Assembly (NCBI GenBank): GCA_028279725.1
Contig: JANQNE010000012.1
Coordinates: forward strand, 1-64,000
Source of the DNA: Candidatus Nanoarchaeia archaeon
Lineage (GTDB): Archaea > Nanobdellota > Nanobdellia > Woesearchaeales > JANQNE01
Reading direction: 5' to 3'
DNA length: 64,000 nt
Positions 32,003-39,864 of this stretch are shown here, piece after piece; positions within the stretch are counted from its first letter, which is position 1, and the number at the start of each line of letters is the position of its first letter. The notes below the pieces were generated by a model. The model ran no database searches. It was not told the origin of the DNA and saw only the letters and a list, made by a program, of their open reading frames with translations. Both the position numbers and the translations under genes were made by a program.

Positions 32003-32947
32003 TTAATACTCCAATCCCATCCTGAACTCCGTCAGATCTAAAATTATCTCTAATATCTGTTTCATGCTTGTTAAGTACAGTATCTCTTTGTGCGGGATCT
32101 TAGATACTTTGTTTTTCAATAAATTTTTTGTGTAGTCCCTGTTTTTACTTAACTTATCCACTATTGTAAGATCAAACTTGTAGAAAAGATCATAGTATCC
32201 CCTGATCGATTTATTTATCTGTTCCCAGATAAGGACCGTGTCTTTGTTGAATTTCTGTTTATAGTTTAAGATGTTTCTTGCATTGTATTTAAGGATGTCT
32301 ACAATCTTGTCGATAGATGCGATTACATGGTAATATAAGCAGGTCTTTTTTACGTCAGGATAACCATATTTATTTAACAACCTTAAGCAGTAGTTGACAA
32401 AGTTGTTTATGTTATCATGTTTTTCCTCTATCGCTGCTATTGTGTTCGGATCATTTCTTTTGATTCCGTCTAATAGGCTTTCTGCAGTCTCATTTAGTAA
32501 TAAGAAGATCCTTCTTAAAATAACTTTGAAATCCTCTCCTGCTTCTCCGGAGATATGTTTTATGAGCATCTTTTTGTCTGTCTGTTCGACTACTTCTGCT
32601 CCTACGCACCTGTTTACTATCTTATGTATGACTGAAGAAACAGTTACTTCTTTTTTGCTCCTATGATGGAGGGTGGTTGGCTTGTCAAACCTAACTTCTA
32701 TCTCATTATAACCAAAACGGTAGAGGCTTTGAATATATAGAAGTAAAGAGGTTCTGTCTAGTTTTGTCACATCTACGGATATCTTTTCTACTTTTACAGC
32801 TTCTTCTGTACTCAGGATCAGTTTATTTCCTTCTTTGTTTATATGTACAGAATCTCCTTTTTTTAGATCTCTTTCTTTTAGCCATTTTAGAGGGAGGGCT
32901 ACTGTTAAGCTTGACAAGCCGTGCTGTATGAGTTTTCTCTGCTCCAT
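32003..32947 (-). CDS. PhoU-like regulator with N-terminal AbrB domain
   Basis: A 314-residue protein. Residues 1-45 form a SpoVT/AbrB swapped-hairpin DNA-binding domain (TVALPLKWLKERDLKKGDSV). Residues about 100-310 are all-helical PhoU-like repeats (EEKHDNINNFVNYCLRLLNKYG; FKVILRRIFLLLNETAESLL). This arrangement is common in archaea and is annotated as a phosphate-uptake regulator. No phosphate transporter is in the window, so the regulon is unknown. The start overlaps no neighbour. Confidence 0.85.
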   Translation of the reverse strand: MEQRKLIQHGLSSLTVALPLKWLKERDLKKGDSVHINKEGNKLILSTEEAVKVEKISVDVTKLDRTSLLLYIQSLYRFGYNEIEVRFDKPTTLHHRSKKEVTVSSVIHKIVNRCVGAEVVEQTDKKMLIKHISGEAGEDFKVILRRIFLLLNETAESLLDGIKRNDPNTIAAIEEKHDNINNFVNYCLRLLNKYGYPDVKKTCLYYHVIASIDKIVDILKYNARNILNYKQKFNKDTVLIWEQINKSIRGYYDLFYKFDLTIVDKLSKNRDYTKNLLKNKVSKIPHKEILYLTSMKQILEIILDLTEFRMGLEY

Positions 32948-33060
32948 TAAAGGTGTTAAAGATTAGCTATTATTTAAATCTTTCTAAATATGTATACTGA
33001 ATACATAATAATGAATATGTATGCCAAATATCTATATTTATGTATACTATTACTACTATT

Positions 33061-33168
33061 ATGATGAAACAGAGATGCGAACACTGCGAGTATGAGTGGG
33101 AAGCAAGGGTTGAACAACCCAAGAGCTGTCCGCGCTGCAAGAAAAGATTCGACTATTACGAACTTTAG
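33061..33168 (+). CDS. 35-residue zinc-ribbon protein
   Basis: A complete short gene between the PhoU-like gene and 33228. The product begins MMKQRCEHCEYEWEARV and ends with CPRCKKRFDYYEL, giving two CxxC knuckles 14 residues apart, a minimal zinc ribbon. AT-rich promoter-like sequence (TATATTTATG) lies about 30 nt upstream. Base composition is GC-richer than its surroundings, as expected for coding sequence. Such micro-proteins in archaea often bind nucleic acid or a partner protein; the function here is unknown. Confidence 0.7.
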   Translation: MMKQRCEHCEYEWEARVEQPKSCPRCKKRFDYYEL

Positions 33169-33227
33169 TTTCATCTCAAAGAGGGGTGTGAAAATAATTG
33201 ATATAGCGAGAGCTATGGAGGGAAAAA

Positions 33228-33521
33228 ATGAAAGATTCAGAATTCAAAGCTGGAATGTCGGCTATGTTTGGTGGAGGTTCACTCTTTATGGGAGGAATGT
33301 CACTGTCATATTTTGCTGATTATGCTTTATCAAAAGCAGCAGTAATCCAGACAAAGTTAGCAAATAATGTAGAACTAACTGACAAAGTTATTGATGCTGC
33401 AAAGATAGCAGCTAATCAAGCTTCAGACAATGGGTTGTATTTAGGAATAACATCATTGGTTTCTGCTGGTGTCTTTTATGGAGTTTCAAAGTTCTATTCT
33501 TCTTTGAGGTCTGGTGAATAA
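33228..33521 (+). CDS. Hypothetical membrane-associated protein
   Basis: A 97-residue protein with a Gly/Met-rich N-terminal hydrophobic segment (AMFGGGSLFMGGMSLSYF), a central helical region rich in Ala, and a second hydrophobic segment (YLGITSLVSAGVFYGVSKF). It may be a two-helix membrane protein. SD GGAGG lies 7 nt before the ATG. Its stop lies 2 nt before the guanylate kinase ATG, indicating co-expression. No family is recognised. Confidence 0.65.
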   Translation: MKDSEFKAGMSAMFGGGSLFMGGMSLSYFADYALSKAAVIQTKLANNVELTDKVIDAAKIAANQASDNGLYLGITSLVSAGVFYGVSKFYSSLRSGE

Positions 33522-33522
33522 A

Positions 33523-34113
33523 ATGAAATCATTAATAATCGTTGCCGGACCATCAGGAGTTGGAAAGAATACTCTTATAGATGGAGTTAGAAAGAAGATC
33601 GGAGAAGACCAATCTGCAAATCTTAGATATCTAAAGAAGATTACAACTAGGGAGAAAAGACCTGATGACAGGGATGAAGAAGCAGTATTTGTTACAAATG
33701 AAGAATATAACAAAATGATGGATGAACGTAAGATCGCTATTCCTTATGAATTAAGACAGGAGAAATATGGTATAACACTGGAATCTCTTGCAGAGCTGTA
33801 CAAACATCCGCACATATATGCAGGTGGAGATTTCAAACTGATCAAATCATTGCGTGATTCCTTAGGATTTCTTAATGTTACAACAGTGTATGTGACAGCA
33901 GATAAAGATGAGATAATCGGAAGATTAGACAAGAGAGAAGATACATTAGAGCAAAAAGCACGTAGCATAGTTTCTGTCTCCAAACATCTTGAACAGTATG
34001 CTAAAAATAAAGAATTGTTTGAGTATGAGATAAGAAATGGAAATGGAAAACTTGAAGAAGCGACGAATGAACTAAAGATGATTGTCAACGGAAAAACAGG
34101 AGGACAGTATTGA
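33523..34113 (+). CDS. Guanylate kinase-like protein
   Basis: A 196-residue P-loop kinase with Walker A GPSGVGKNTL, TTREKRPDD (the GMP-binding TTR-x-xR-x-x-E type loop of guanylate kinases) and the late segment RLDKREDTLEQKARSI matching the lid helix region. The order of motifs fits guanylate kinase, which phosphorylates GMP to GDP. The central GMP-binding domain is more divergent than in bacterial Gmk, so another small substrate is possible. The ATG at 33523 follows the previous stop; its TGA overlaps the next ATG (TGATG). Confidence 0.8.
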   Translation: MKSLIIVAGPSGVGKNTLIDGVRKKIGEDQSANLRYLKKITTREKRPDDRDEEAVFVTNEEYNKMMDERKIAIPYELRQEKYGITLESLAELYKHPHIYAGGDFKLIKSLRDSLGFLNVTTVYVTADKDEIIGRLDKREDTLEQKARSIVSVSKHLEQYAKNKELFEYEIRNGNGKLEEATNELKMIVNGKTGGQY

Positions 34114-34268
34114 TGCCTAAAATGAAAATCAAATATCTTGAAGGGAGAAAGTATGGTTTTGATGAGCTTCATCACGACAGGATAGATTTCGTTGCTGATA
34201 ATGTAAAAGACAAGGAATTCAGCAGGCTTTGCTCATGTATAAGTATCGCTCTAGGGATAATGCTATGA
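34113..34268 (+). CDS. Small protein of unknown function, 51 aa
   Basis: Starts at the ATG overlapping the guanylate kinase stop (TGATG), a typical termination-reinitiation arrangement. It runs 51 codons, beginning MPKMKIKYLEGRKYGFDELH and ending in a Cys-containing hydrophobic stretch (LCSCISIALGIML). It has no family match by eye. Overlap and codon use support it as a real small gene, or as the rest of a longer decayed gene. Confidence 0.45.
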   Translation: MPKMKIKYLEGRKYGFDELHHDRIDFVADNVKDKEFSRLCSCISIALGIML

Positions 34269-34275
34269 AGAAACC

Positions 34276-34776
34276 TTAATACCTATACAGATTCAAGAAT
34301 GCTTTGATCCTGTTGTAAAGATCATGTGTGTCATTAGCTAACACACCTTCGAACTTGTTTGTGTAGACTCTGTAGACGAACTTGTCGAAAAGTGTTCTTA
34401 AGAAATAGAAGAACGGCTTTGATTCCCATCTGTTCTCGTAATCTGATTCTAAGAAAGCATCGAAGATCATGTGGATGTCTCCCTGCTGGACTTTCATCTT
34501 TTTTCCGTCTCTTTCTACTGTAACATCTTTCATCTCTTTGATGAATATCCTTACCCTTATCTCGTTCTTTGCATAGTCTGTCGTCTTTTTCCAGGGCCTT
34601 AGCTCTATCTCAACAACTCTTCCAGAAGGAGTTGTCTGCTCTTCGTTCTTTTTTTCTAATTTATCATATCCTTTCTCATAGAACCAGCCGTCAATCAGCT
34701 TAAACATTTCATGAAACTCAAACAGCCCTGAGTAGTTCAGCCTTAGCTGGTCAATGATCAGATTCTTTTCGCTCAT
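34276..34776 (-). CDS. Conserved-looking hypothetical protein, paralogue 2
   Basis: A 166-residue protein that aligns along its whole length with the upstream gene: LxxxYxGxFxxxxxxxxxxxWxxxKxYxxxE at the start, TPSGRVVEIE against TPHGAEEEIK, DGKKMKVQQGDI against DGKKKKLTKGQI, KPFFYFLRTLF against SPFFQALRGFY. It is aromatic-rich, soluble, mixed alpha/beta, with no recognised catalytic motif. The pair may form a heterodimer. The 4-nt overlap (ATGA) implies coupled translation. Confidence 0.65.
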   Translation of the reverse strand: MSEKNLIIDQLRLNYSGLFEFHEMFKLIDGWFYEKGYDKLEKKNEEQTTPSGRVVEIELRPWKKTTDYAKNEIRVRIFIKEMKDVTVERDGKKMKVQQGDIHMIFDAFLESDYENRWESKPFFYFLRTLFDKFVYRVYTNKFEGVLANDTHDLYNRIKAFLNLYRY

Positions 34777-35312
34777 ACATTGTCACCCATATAACCTTCA
34801 TACTCATGGCTTTTTGCTTCAATATCAAGATAATCCTTGATCAAAGCCTGCAATTTTAATGTCCTATAATATAATGTATCATACCATACATTCTCTAACT
34901 TGTCTTTTATCAGGTATTTGTGATAGAATCCCCTTAATGCTTGGAAAAAAGGTGATTTATCAAATCTTCCCTGGTAGTCCAGGACGAGCTCGCCTTTGAT
35001 CTGAATCTCGATCTGGCCTTTTGTAAGCTTTTTCTTCTTTCCGTCTTTTATGACTTCAACTTCTGTTATGTGCCATAAGTGGAAATACATGTTGATATTG
35101 TAAAGATGATATTCATCTACTTTCCTTTCAGCTGCAAACTTTATCTCTTCTTCAGCACCATGAGGTGTAGGAACCTTGTGCTTGTATGTTGATTCGTGGA
35201 ACCAATATCTTTTTGACTTGAGCCACTGTACAATCACCCTGTAAAGCCCCTCCATATCAAATATTCCCTTATATCTGACTATTAATTTTTTAGTCGGTAC
35301 AGTTGCTGGCAT
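34773..35312 (-). CDS. Conserved-looking hypothetical protein, paralogue 1
   Basis: A 179-residue member of the tandem pair described at 34276. Shared blocks are IVRYKGIFDMEGLYRVIVQW, KVPTPHGAEEEI, KDGKKKKLTKGQIEIQIKGE and FDKSPFFQALRGFYHKYL. The conserved duplication and high aromatic content suggest a structural or binding role. No family name can be given from the sequence alone. Function unknown. Confidence 0.65.
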   Translation of the reverse strand: MPATVPTKKLIVRYKGIFDMEGLYRVIVQWLKSKRYWFHESTYKHKVPTPHGAEEEIKFAAERKVDEYHLYNINMYFHLWHITEVEVIKDGKKKKLTKGQIEIQIKGELVLDYQGRFDKSPFFQALRGFYHKYLIKDKLENVWYDTLYYRTLKLQALIKDYLDIEAKSHEYEGYMGDNV

Positions 35313-35371
35313 AATGTTAATCTAGGATACTGAGTTTATAAACTTTTCGTCTAAAAATAAAAAAGAAAAAA

Positions 35372-37216
35372 TCAGTAATTGACCAGAACTTCAACGTCTT
35401 TGCCAAATACTCTTTTTAGATCTTCAAAGATAGGCTCTTTGATGAAAACTTTTGAAGGTATCTCTACTTTAGCTAATGCTTTCTCAAGCTCTTCTAAGTT
35501 TGTCTTTTCTGTTGTTCCTAATGAACCGTCTGGATTGATCTTTGCCTTGCTAAGCTCTTTCTCCTCATGATCTATGTCATGGATTATGAAAGCTTCTTTC
35601 TCAAGCAAAATCACTTCACCATATCTGTTGCCGTGCTTTACTCTGATCTTTGTCCTTTCAAGCTCTTTTCCACGTTTTCTCTGCATGTATTCGACCAGGA
35701 ACTTTATGAAAAGTCCGGAATCTTTCTTAACTTTCTCTACTTCTGGCTTTGTAAGCTTCTTTTCATCATAGTCTTTCTTTGCCTTGACTATCTCTTTCAG
35801 GATCCTTAGGTATTTTTCAGGTATCTTTCCTAATGTGACCATCTCTTTCTCGAAGATATCTACTATCTCTTTGTCTGAGACCCTTTCTATGCCTTCTAAT
35901 CTCAGGACATCCCTGATTATAGTAACGCATGTTTCGTATATATGAAGCATGGATTCTTCTTCTTTCATCATCTCTATCTGTGAGAAAAGCTTTTTGACTC
36001 TCTTAAGATACTCTTCTGCGTTTGTCAGTAATTCGTCTAACTCTTTTCCGCTAAGCTCTTTCTTTGTTCCGTGCTCTATTTCTTTTCTTGTCTGAATAGT
36101 CTTCTCTAAGATCTTGACAAATTTTTCTTCTAAAAGCTTCTCTTTCTTGACAAAGACATCCCTCATAAGCTCTGGGGTCTCTTTTGGAGATGGTGGAGGC
36201 AGGCCAAATAACATTAAAGCTGCCTGAGATGGTGTCAGTATCGCGTAGAATATATCTTCCATCCCTATCTCTTTTATCTTATCATGCACTCTTGAAAGCA
36301 TCTGCTCTCCTGAACCCATGAACATGTCTATGGCTTCTGCAGATGGCTTTATCTTGCCCATCTTCAATAGCTGTTTCCAAGGCATGAATATTCCTCTGTC
36401 ATAGAAAGGAATTCCATCTCTTAGTAATGTGAAGATTATAGGGTTTGCTTCTTTTAATGAATCCCAGAAATCTGTTAAGATATAGACCTGGATGTTAAGT
36501 TTGTTCTTTATCCCTGTCATCTCTCCAGCTTCTATACCCATACCTATGATTATAGCTCTTAATTTATCTTTTAATTCTGCTCTGGTCATCTTTTTTACAT
36601 CTGTATCATCAATAACGACCCAGACATCGATGTCAGATTCTTTTGTAGCTCTTCCCTGGACTAAAGAACCTGCAAGAACATAGCTTACTATGTATTTCTC
36701 GAATTTCTTTATGACCATGGATTTGTGTATCTCTGCTATCTTGATTGCAGAAAGCATTCCAGTATCATATACTGGAGCAGACATAGCTATCAGCTGAAGT
36801 AATTCATGTTTTGCATCATAGCAAGACTGCCATACTTCTGACAGTATTATTGTCTGAGGAACTATGTTTTCATCTATCTCTTTTGCCATCCCTGCGATGA
36901 TAGTTGTAAGCTTTTCTTTCAGCTCTTCTTTAGTCATCTTTTGGGAATCAGAATCATCTACAAGAACTAAGACATTTATCTTGTCGTCAGTTGGCTTTTC
37001 TTCTCCTTCTTTCTTTTCTGGAGGGAGAAGTGATATTCCTGTGATATATTTATCAAATTTTTCAACTATATTTTTCTGGAACTTGTCTAATTTTTCCTTG
37101 ATTTTTTTTAGTTTTTCCTGTGCTTCTTTAGGGAGTTTTTTTATCTCTTCAGGAAGCTCTTCTTCTTCCTGCTTCTGTTTCTTTTTCTGCTCTTTTTTTT
37201 GTTTCTTTTTGGCCAT
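35372..37216 (-). CDS. Nucleotidyltransferase-fold protein with internal duplication
   Basis: A 614-residue, very Lys/Glu-rich protein. Residues about 50-170 and 180-290 are tandem copies of a nucleotidyltransferase-like domain; both contain (D/E)DxDxxKMTxxELKxKLxxII(A/I)GM. Only the second keeps the catalytic signature GSLVQGRATKESDIDVWVV. The first lacks the GS and paired Asp, so it is probably structural. The C-terminal half is helical, with a beta-strand region at 520-560. A role in RNA or nucleotide modification is possible. The start is ATG 37216 with SD GAGGT upstream; an in-frame upstream ATG at 37246 lies inside element C. Confidence 0.7.
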   Translation of the reverse strand: MAKKKQKKEQKKKQKQEEEELPEEIKKLPKEAQEKLKKIKEKLDKFQKNIVEKFDKYITGISLLPPEKKEGEEKPTDDKINVLVLVDDSDSQKMTKEELKEKLTTIIAGMAKEIDENIVPQTIILSEVWQSCYDAKHELLQLIAMSAPVYDTGMLSAIKIAEIHKSMVIKKFEKYIVSYVLAGSLVQGRATKESDIDVWVVIDDTDVKKMTRAELKDKLRAIIIGMGIEAGEMTGIKNKLNIQVYILTDFWDSLKEANPIIFTLLRDGIPFYDRGIFMPWKQLLKMGKIKPSAEAIDMFMGSGEQMLSRVHDKIKEIGMEDIFYAILTPSQAALMLFGLPPPSPKETPELMRDVFVKKEKLLEEKFVKILEKTIQTRKEIEHGTKKELSGKELDELLTNAEEYLKRVKKLFSQIEMMKEEESMLHIYETCVTIIRDVLRLEGIERVSDKEIVDIFEKEMVTLGKIPEKYLRILKEIVKAKKDYDEKKLTKPEVEKVKKDSGLFIKFLVEYMQRKRGKELERTKIRVKHGNRYGEVILLEKEAFIIHDIDHEEKELSKAKINPDGSLGTTEKTNLEELEKALAKVEIPSKVFIKEPIFEDLKRVFGKDVEVLVNY

Positions 37217-37242
37217 TTTTTGGATACCTCGTGATTTTTGTT

Positions 37243-37332
37243 GCATAGTGCGTTCCGCTCGCTTCTGTTATAGGTGTGTATCAGACCTATTTTTGTCAGA
37301 TGTGTTGCCTATAGCTTCACTGGGCACTATGC
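37243..37332. ncRNA. ~90-nt terminal-stem element, copy C
   Basis: GCATAGTGC (37243-37251) pairs with GCACTATGC (37324-37332). An inner hairpin ATAGGT/ACCTAT (37270-37275 and 37285-37290) carries GTGTATCAG in its loop. On the minus strand the bases inside the stem read CCAGTGAAG, as CCAGCGTAG in copy D. It lies between the leftward nucleotidyltransferase gene and a rightward gene, and a T-run follows on the plus strand. Confidence 0.6.
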
Positions 37333-37415
37333 TATTTTTTATGAGACTATACTGTAACTACCTCTTTAGGAAGATTAACGCCTTTATAAACATTAATGCT
37401 ATTGAGTATATATGA

Positions 37416-37458
37416 GTGCGACAAAAAAGTCATAAATATGTGAGGCAAAAAAGTCATA
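37416..37458 (+). repeat. Two direct repeats upstream of the gene at 37544
   Basis: GTGMGRCAAAAAAGTCATA occurs at 37416-37434 and 37440-37458, spaced 24 nt start to start. The spacing and position (about 85-130 nt before the ATG, upstream of TATA-like sites near 37473 and 37499) would suit a pair of operator sites. A short repeat-encoding frame crosses it (RQKSHKY, RQKSHSF) but lacks a start signal. Confidence 0.4.
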
Positions 37459-37543
37459 GTTTTTGCTTAGTATTATATAATGGTGAAATAAGCGAAAAGT
37501 TTATAAGAAATGGTCTTAACTATTTAGCTCATAAGGTGATAAA

Positions 37544-38212
37544 ATGCCAGATAAGGAAGAAGAAGTTCCAGAACACATTACAAAATATCATAAGTTAAGC
37601 AAAAAAAAGGATCATATATTATTTTCTAGACAAAAGGCTCATTCTGAAGCATATAATGCAGGAATAGATGCAATCATTGAAGAAGGCAAAGAGCTTAATC
37701 CTGATGATCTTGAAAAAGCAGATAATCAGAAAAAGGTTGTAGATGCTATGGTAAAGCATTATATAAAGAAAGCTAAAGAGTATCTTCATGTAAAAGAGGA
37801 CCATAAATTTGAAAATAAGGAAGATGAAAAGCTGTATAATGATCAGCTGTTGAGCACTTATTCTGGACTGACAGAAGATATGTTAAGAAGAACCCTTAAG
37901 AGGACTGTTGAGAGGAATGGAGGGAAGAGCTTTACACATGACAATTACATTGAACTTACAAAGAAGCATACAGAAGATCTTGGAAATAATCTTACAGAAA
38001 GTGCTGCAGGACATCTGGAAGATGAGCATATAGAAAGCATCGTAAAATACACTAAAGCAGAAGATCTTGTCGATGTAGGCAAGATGAAAGTAGGACATGC
38101 TGTCTATCTTCTTGATCTTTTCAAAGAAGGGAAAGGCGCTGTTACCAAAGAAAGGCTGAAAGGGATGGATTACGCCAAGAAAGAAGAGAAGAAGGAAGAC
38201 GCTAAAAAATAA
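37544..38212 (+). CDS. Hypothetical charged helical protein
   Basis: A 222-residue soluble protein, very rich in Lys, Glu, Asp and His (KLSKKKDHILFSRQKAHSEA), predicted to be mostly helical, with a Lys/Glu tail. No known motif is visible. SD AAGGTGAT lies 4 nt before the ATG. It precedes bud32 by 18 nt in the same direction, so it may be in the same transcript. Two direct repeats upstream may regulate it. Function unknown. Confidence 0.6.
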   Translation: MPDKEEEVPEHITKYHKLSKKKDHILFSRQKAHSEAYNAGIDAIIEEGKELNPDDLEKADNQKKVVDAMVKHYIKKAKEYLHVKEDHKFENKEDEKLYNDQLLSTYSGLTEDMLRRTLKRTVERNGGKSFTHDNYIELTKKHTEDLGNNLTESAAGHLEDEHIESIVKYTKAEDLVDVGKMKVGHAVYLLDLFKEGKGAVTKERLKGMDYAKKEEKKEDAKK

Positions 38213-38230
38213 TTATTTCTTTTTATTATA

Positions 38231-38830
38231 ATGAAAAACGTTATCGGAAAGGGAGCTGAAGCTGTTATCTACAAAGAAGAAGACAGAGCTGTGAAGCATA
38301 GGGTGAAGAAAGGATATAGGCATCCTGATATTGATTCTGGGTTAAGGAAGTTTAGAACTAGAAGAGAGGCTAAAGTTTTGGAGAAATTATCAGCTATTGA
38401 CTTTCCCGGGCCTAAGCTGATTAAGATGGACGATAAAGATATGAAAATAGATATGGAGTTTATAGAAGGAGAGAAGTTAAGAGATGTTTTTGAGAAGAAC
38501 CATATAGATTATGCTGAAGAAGTTGGCAAGAAGATCGGAAGATTGCATAAAGAGGATATAATCCATGCTGATCTTACAACTTCAAATATGATCGCTAAAG
38601 ACCAGATACATTTTATAGATTTTGGACTTAGTTTTTTTTCTACAAAGGATGAAGATAAAGCTGTTGACCTACATCTTTTGGATAGGGCTTTGGAAAGCAA
38701 GCATCATAGAGTTTATGATGAGAGCATGAAAGCTGTGATCAAAGGTTATAGTCTTGAGTATCCAGGGCATAAGGAAGTTTTATCCAGACTGAAGAAAGTT
38801 AAGGAAAGGGGAAGAAACAAAAAGAAGTAA
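38231..38830 (+). CDS. bud32: KEOPS kinase/ATPase Bud32
   Basis: A 199-residue minimal protein kinase. Gly-loop region IGKGAEAVIYK, catalytic Lys in AVKHRVKKGYRHP, Glu in RREAKVLE, catalytic loop HADLTTSNM (the Bud32/Kae1-associated form) and metal-binding IDFGLSF. It is part of the KEOPS complex that makes t6A37 in ANN-decoding tRNAs, including tRNA-Ile, -Thr and -Lys. Kae1 is not fused and is not in the window. Length and motifs are normal. Confidence 0.95.
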   Translation: MKNVIGKGAEAVIYKEEDRAVKHRVKKGYRHPDIDSGLRKFRTRREAKVLEKLSAIDFPGPKLIKMDDKDMKIDMEFIEGEKLRDVFEKNHIDYAEEVGKKIGRLHKEDIIHADLTTSNMIAKDQIHFIDFGLSFFSTKDEDKAVDLHLLDRALESKHHRVYDESMKAVIKGYSLEYPGHKEVLSRLKKVKERGRNKKK

Positions 38831-38883
38831 TTATAGTATGGATAATAGATAATTTTAAAAATAAAACCATTCTAGAGTTAAAT

Positions 38884-39864
38884 ATGGAAGAAGATACTGT
38901 TGTCAAGATTGCTGGGCTTGCTAAGAGGTTCGGAAAGACGTCAATTCTTAAAGATATAAACCTGGATATAAAGAAAGGAGAGAGTTTTGGGATCGTTGGA
39001 GTGAGTGGAAGCGGTAAGACTACACTTATGAAAGTGATGGTGGGATTTCTTATACCCGATGGAGGAGAAGTATTGTTTAAGACAAGAGAAGTTCTTAAAT
39101 CAGTGCATAAATATACAGAAGAGGCGAAGATGGCTTTTGGATTTGCTGCACAAGAGCCAAGTTTCTATCTTGAGCTGAAGGTTGGAGAGAATCTTGATCA
39201 TTTTGGAGCTTTGTATGGATTGCCAAGAGAGGAGAGGAAGCAGGCTATAGATAAGTTATTGAAAAAGGTTGATTTGATTGAAGCTAAGGAGAACCTTTCT
39301 ATAAAATTGTCAGGCGGCATGAGGAAGAGATTAGGATTAGTTGCTTCAACAATACATAATCCACCTATATTTGTTTTAGATGAACCTACTGCTGACCTGG
39401 ATCCTTATTCAAGGAAGCAGGTTATGAACTTTATCAAAGATATAAACAAAGAAGGAAGCACTGTTATAATGGCAAGCCATCATCTTGATGATCTTGAAGA
39501 GATGTGTGACAGGATAGCTATAGTGCATAAAGGAAAAGTATTGAAAGTTGGGACTCCTGATGAGCTGAAAGATATCTATCTTAAAGATAAAGTTATAGAG
39601 CTTAAGACTTCAAGCCAGGACTATGGTGTACTTAAAGAGAAGCTTACCTTTAGAAATATTAAAATAGAAGATGTGAAAGAAGAAGGTAAGAGGCTTATAG
39701 TAAAGACTCCGGATGCTGTAACAACACTGGCGTTTTTGCTGAATGCAGTGAAGAAGTCCGGGGATGAGCTTAAGGATATCAATATCCAAAGGCCATCATT
39801 GAATGATGTATTTGAGTCTATGATGAAAAAAGAGCGTGTTAGTGATGATAAAGGATCTGCTTAG
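38884..39864 (+). CDS. ABC transporter ATP-binding protein (ABC-2 exporter)
   Basis: A 326-residue ATPase: Walker A GVSGSGKTT, Q-loop in AAQEPSFYLELKVGENL, signature LSGGMRKR, Walker B PIFVLDEPTADLD and the H-loop in ASHHLDD. A C-terminal 90-residue extension is typical of daunorubicin/multidrug-type (CcmA) ATPases. It powers export with the overlapping permease. The next start lies 20 nt inside its 3' end. Confidence 0.93.
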   Translation: MEEDTVVKIAGLAKRFGKTSILKDINLDIKKGESFGIVGVSGSGKTTLMKVMVGFLIPDGGEVLFKTREVLKSVHKYTEEAKMAFGFAAQEPSFYLELKVGENLDHFGALYGLPREERKQAIDKLLKKVDLIEAKENLSIKLSGGMRKRLGLVASTIHNPPIFVLDEPTADLDPYSRKQVMNFIKDINKEGSTVIMASHHLDDLEEMCDRIAIVHKGKVLKVGTPDELKDIYLKDKVIELKTSSQDYGVLKEKLTFRNIKIEDVKEEGKRLIVKTPDAVTTLAFLLNAVKKSGDELKDINIQRPSLNDVFESMMKKERVSDDKGSA

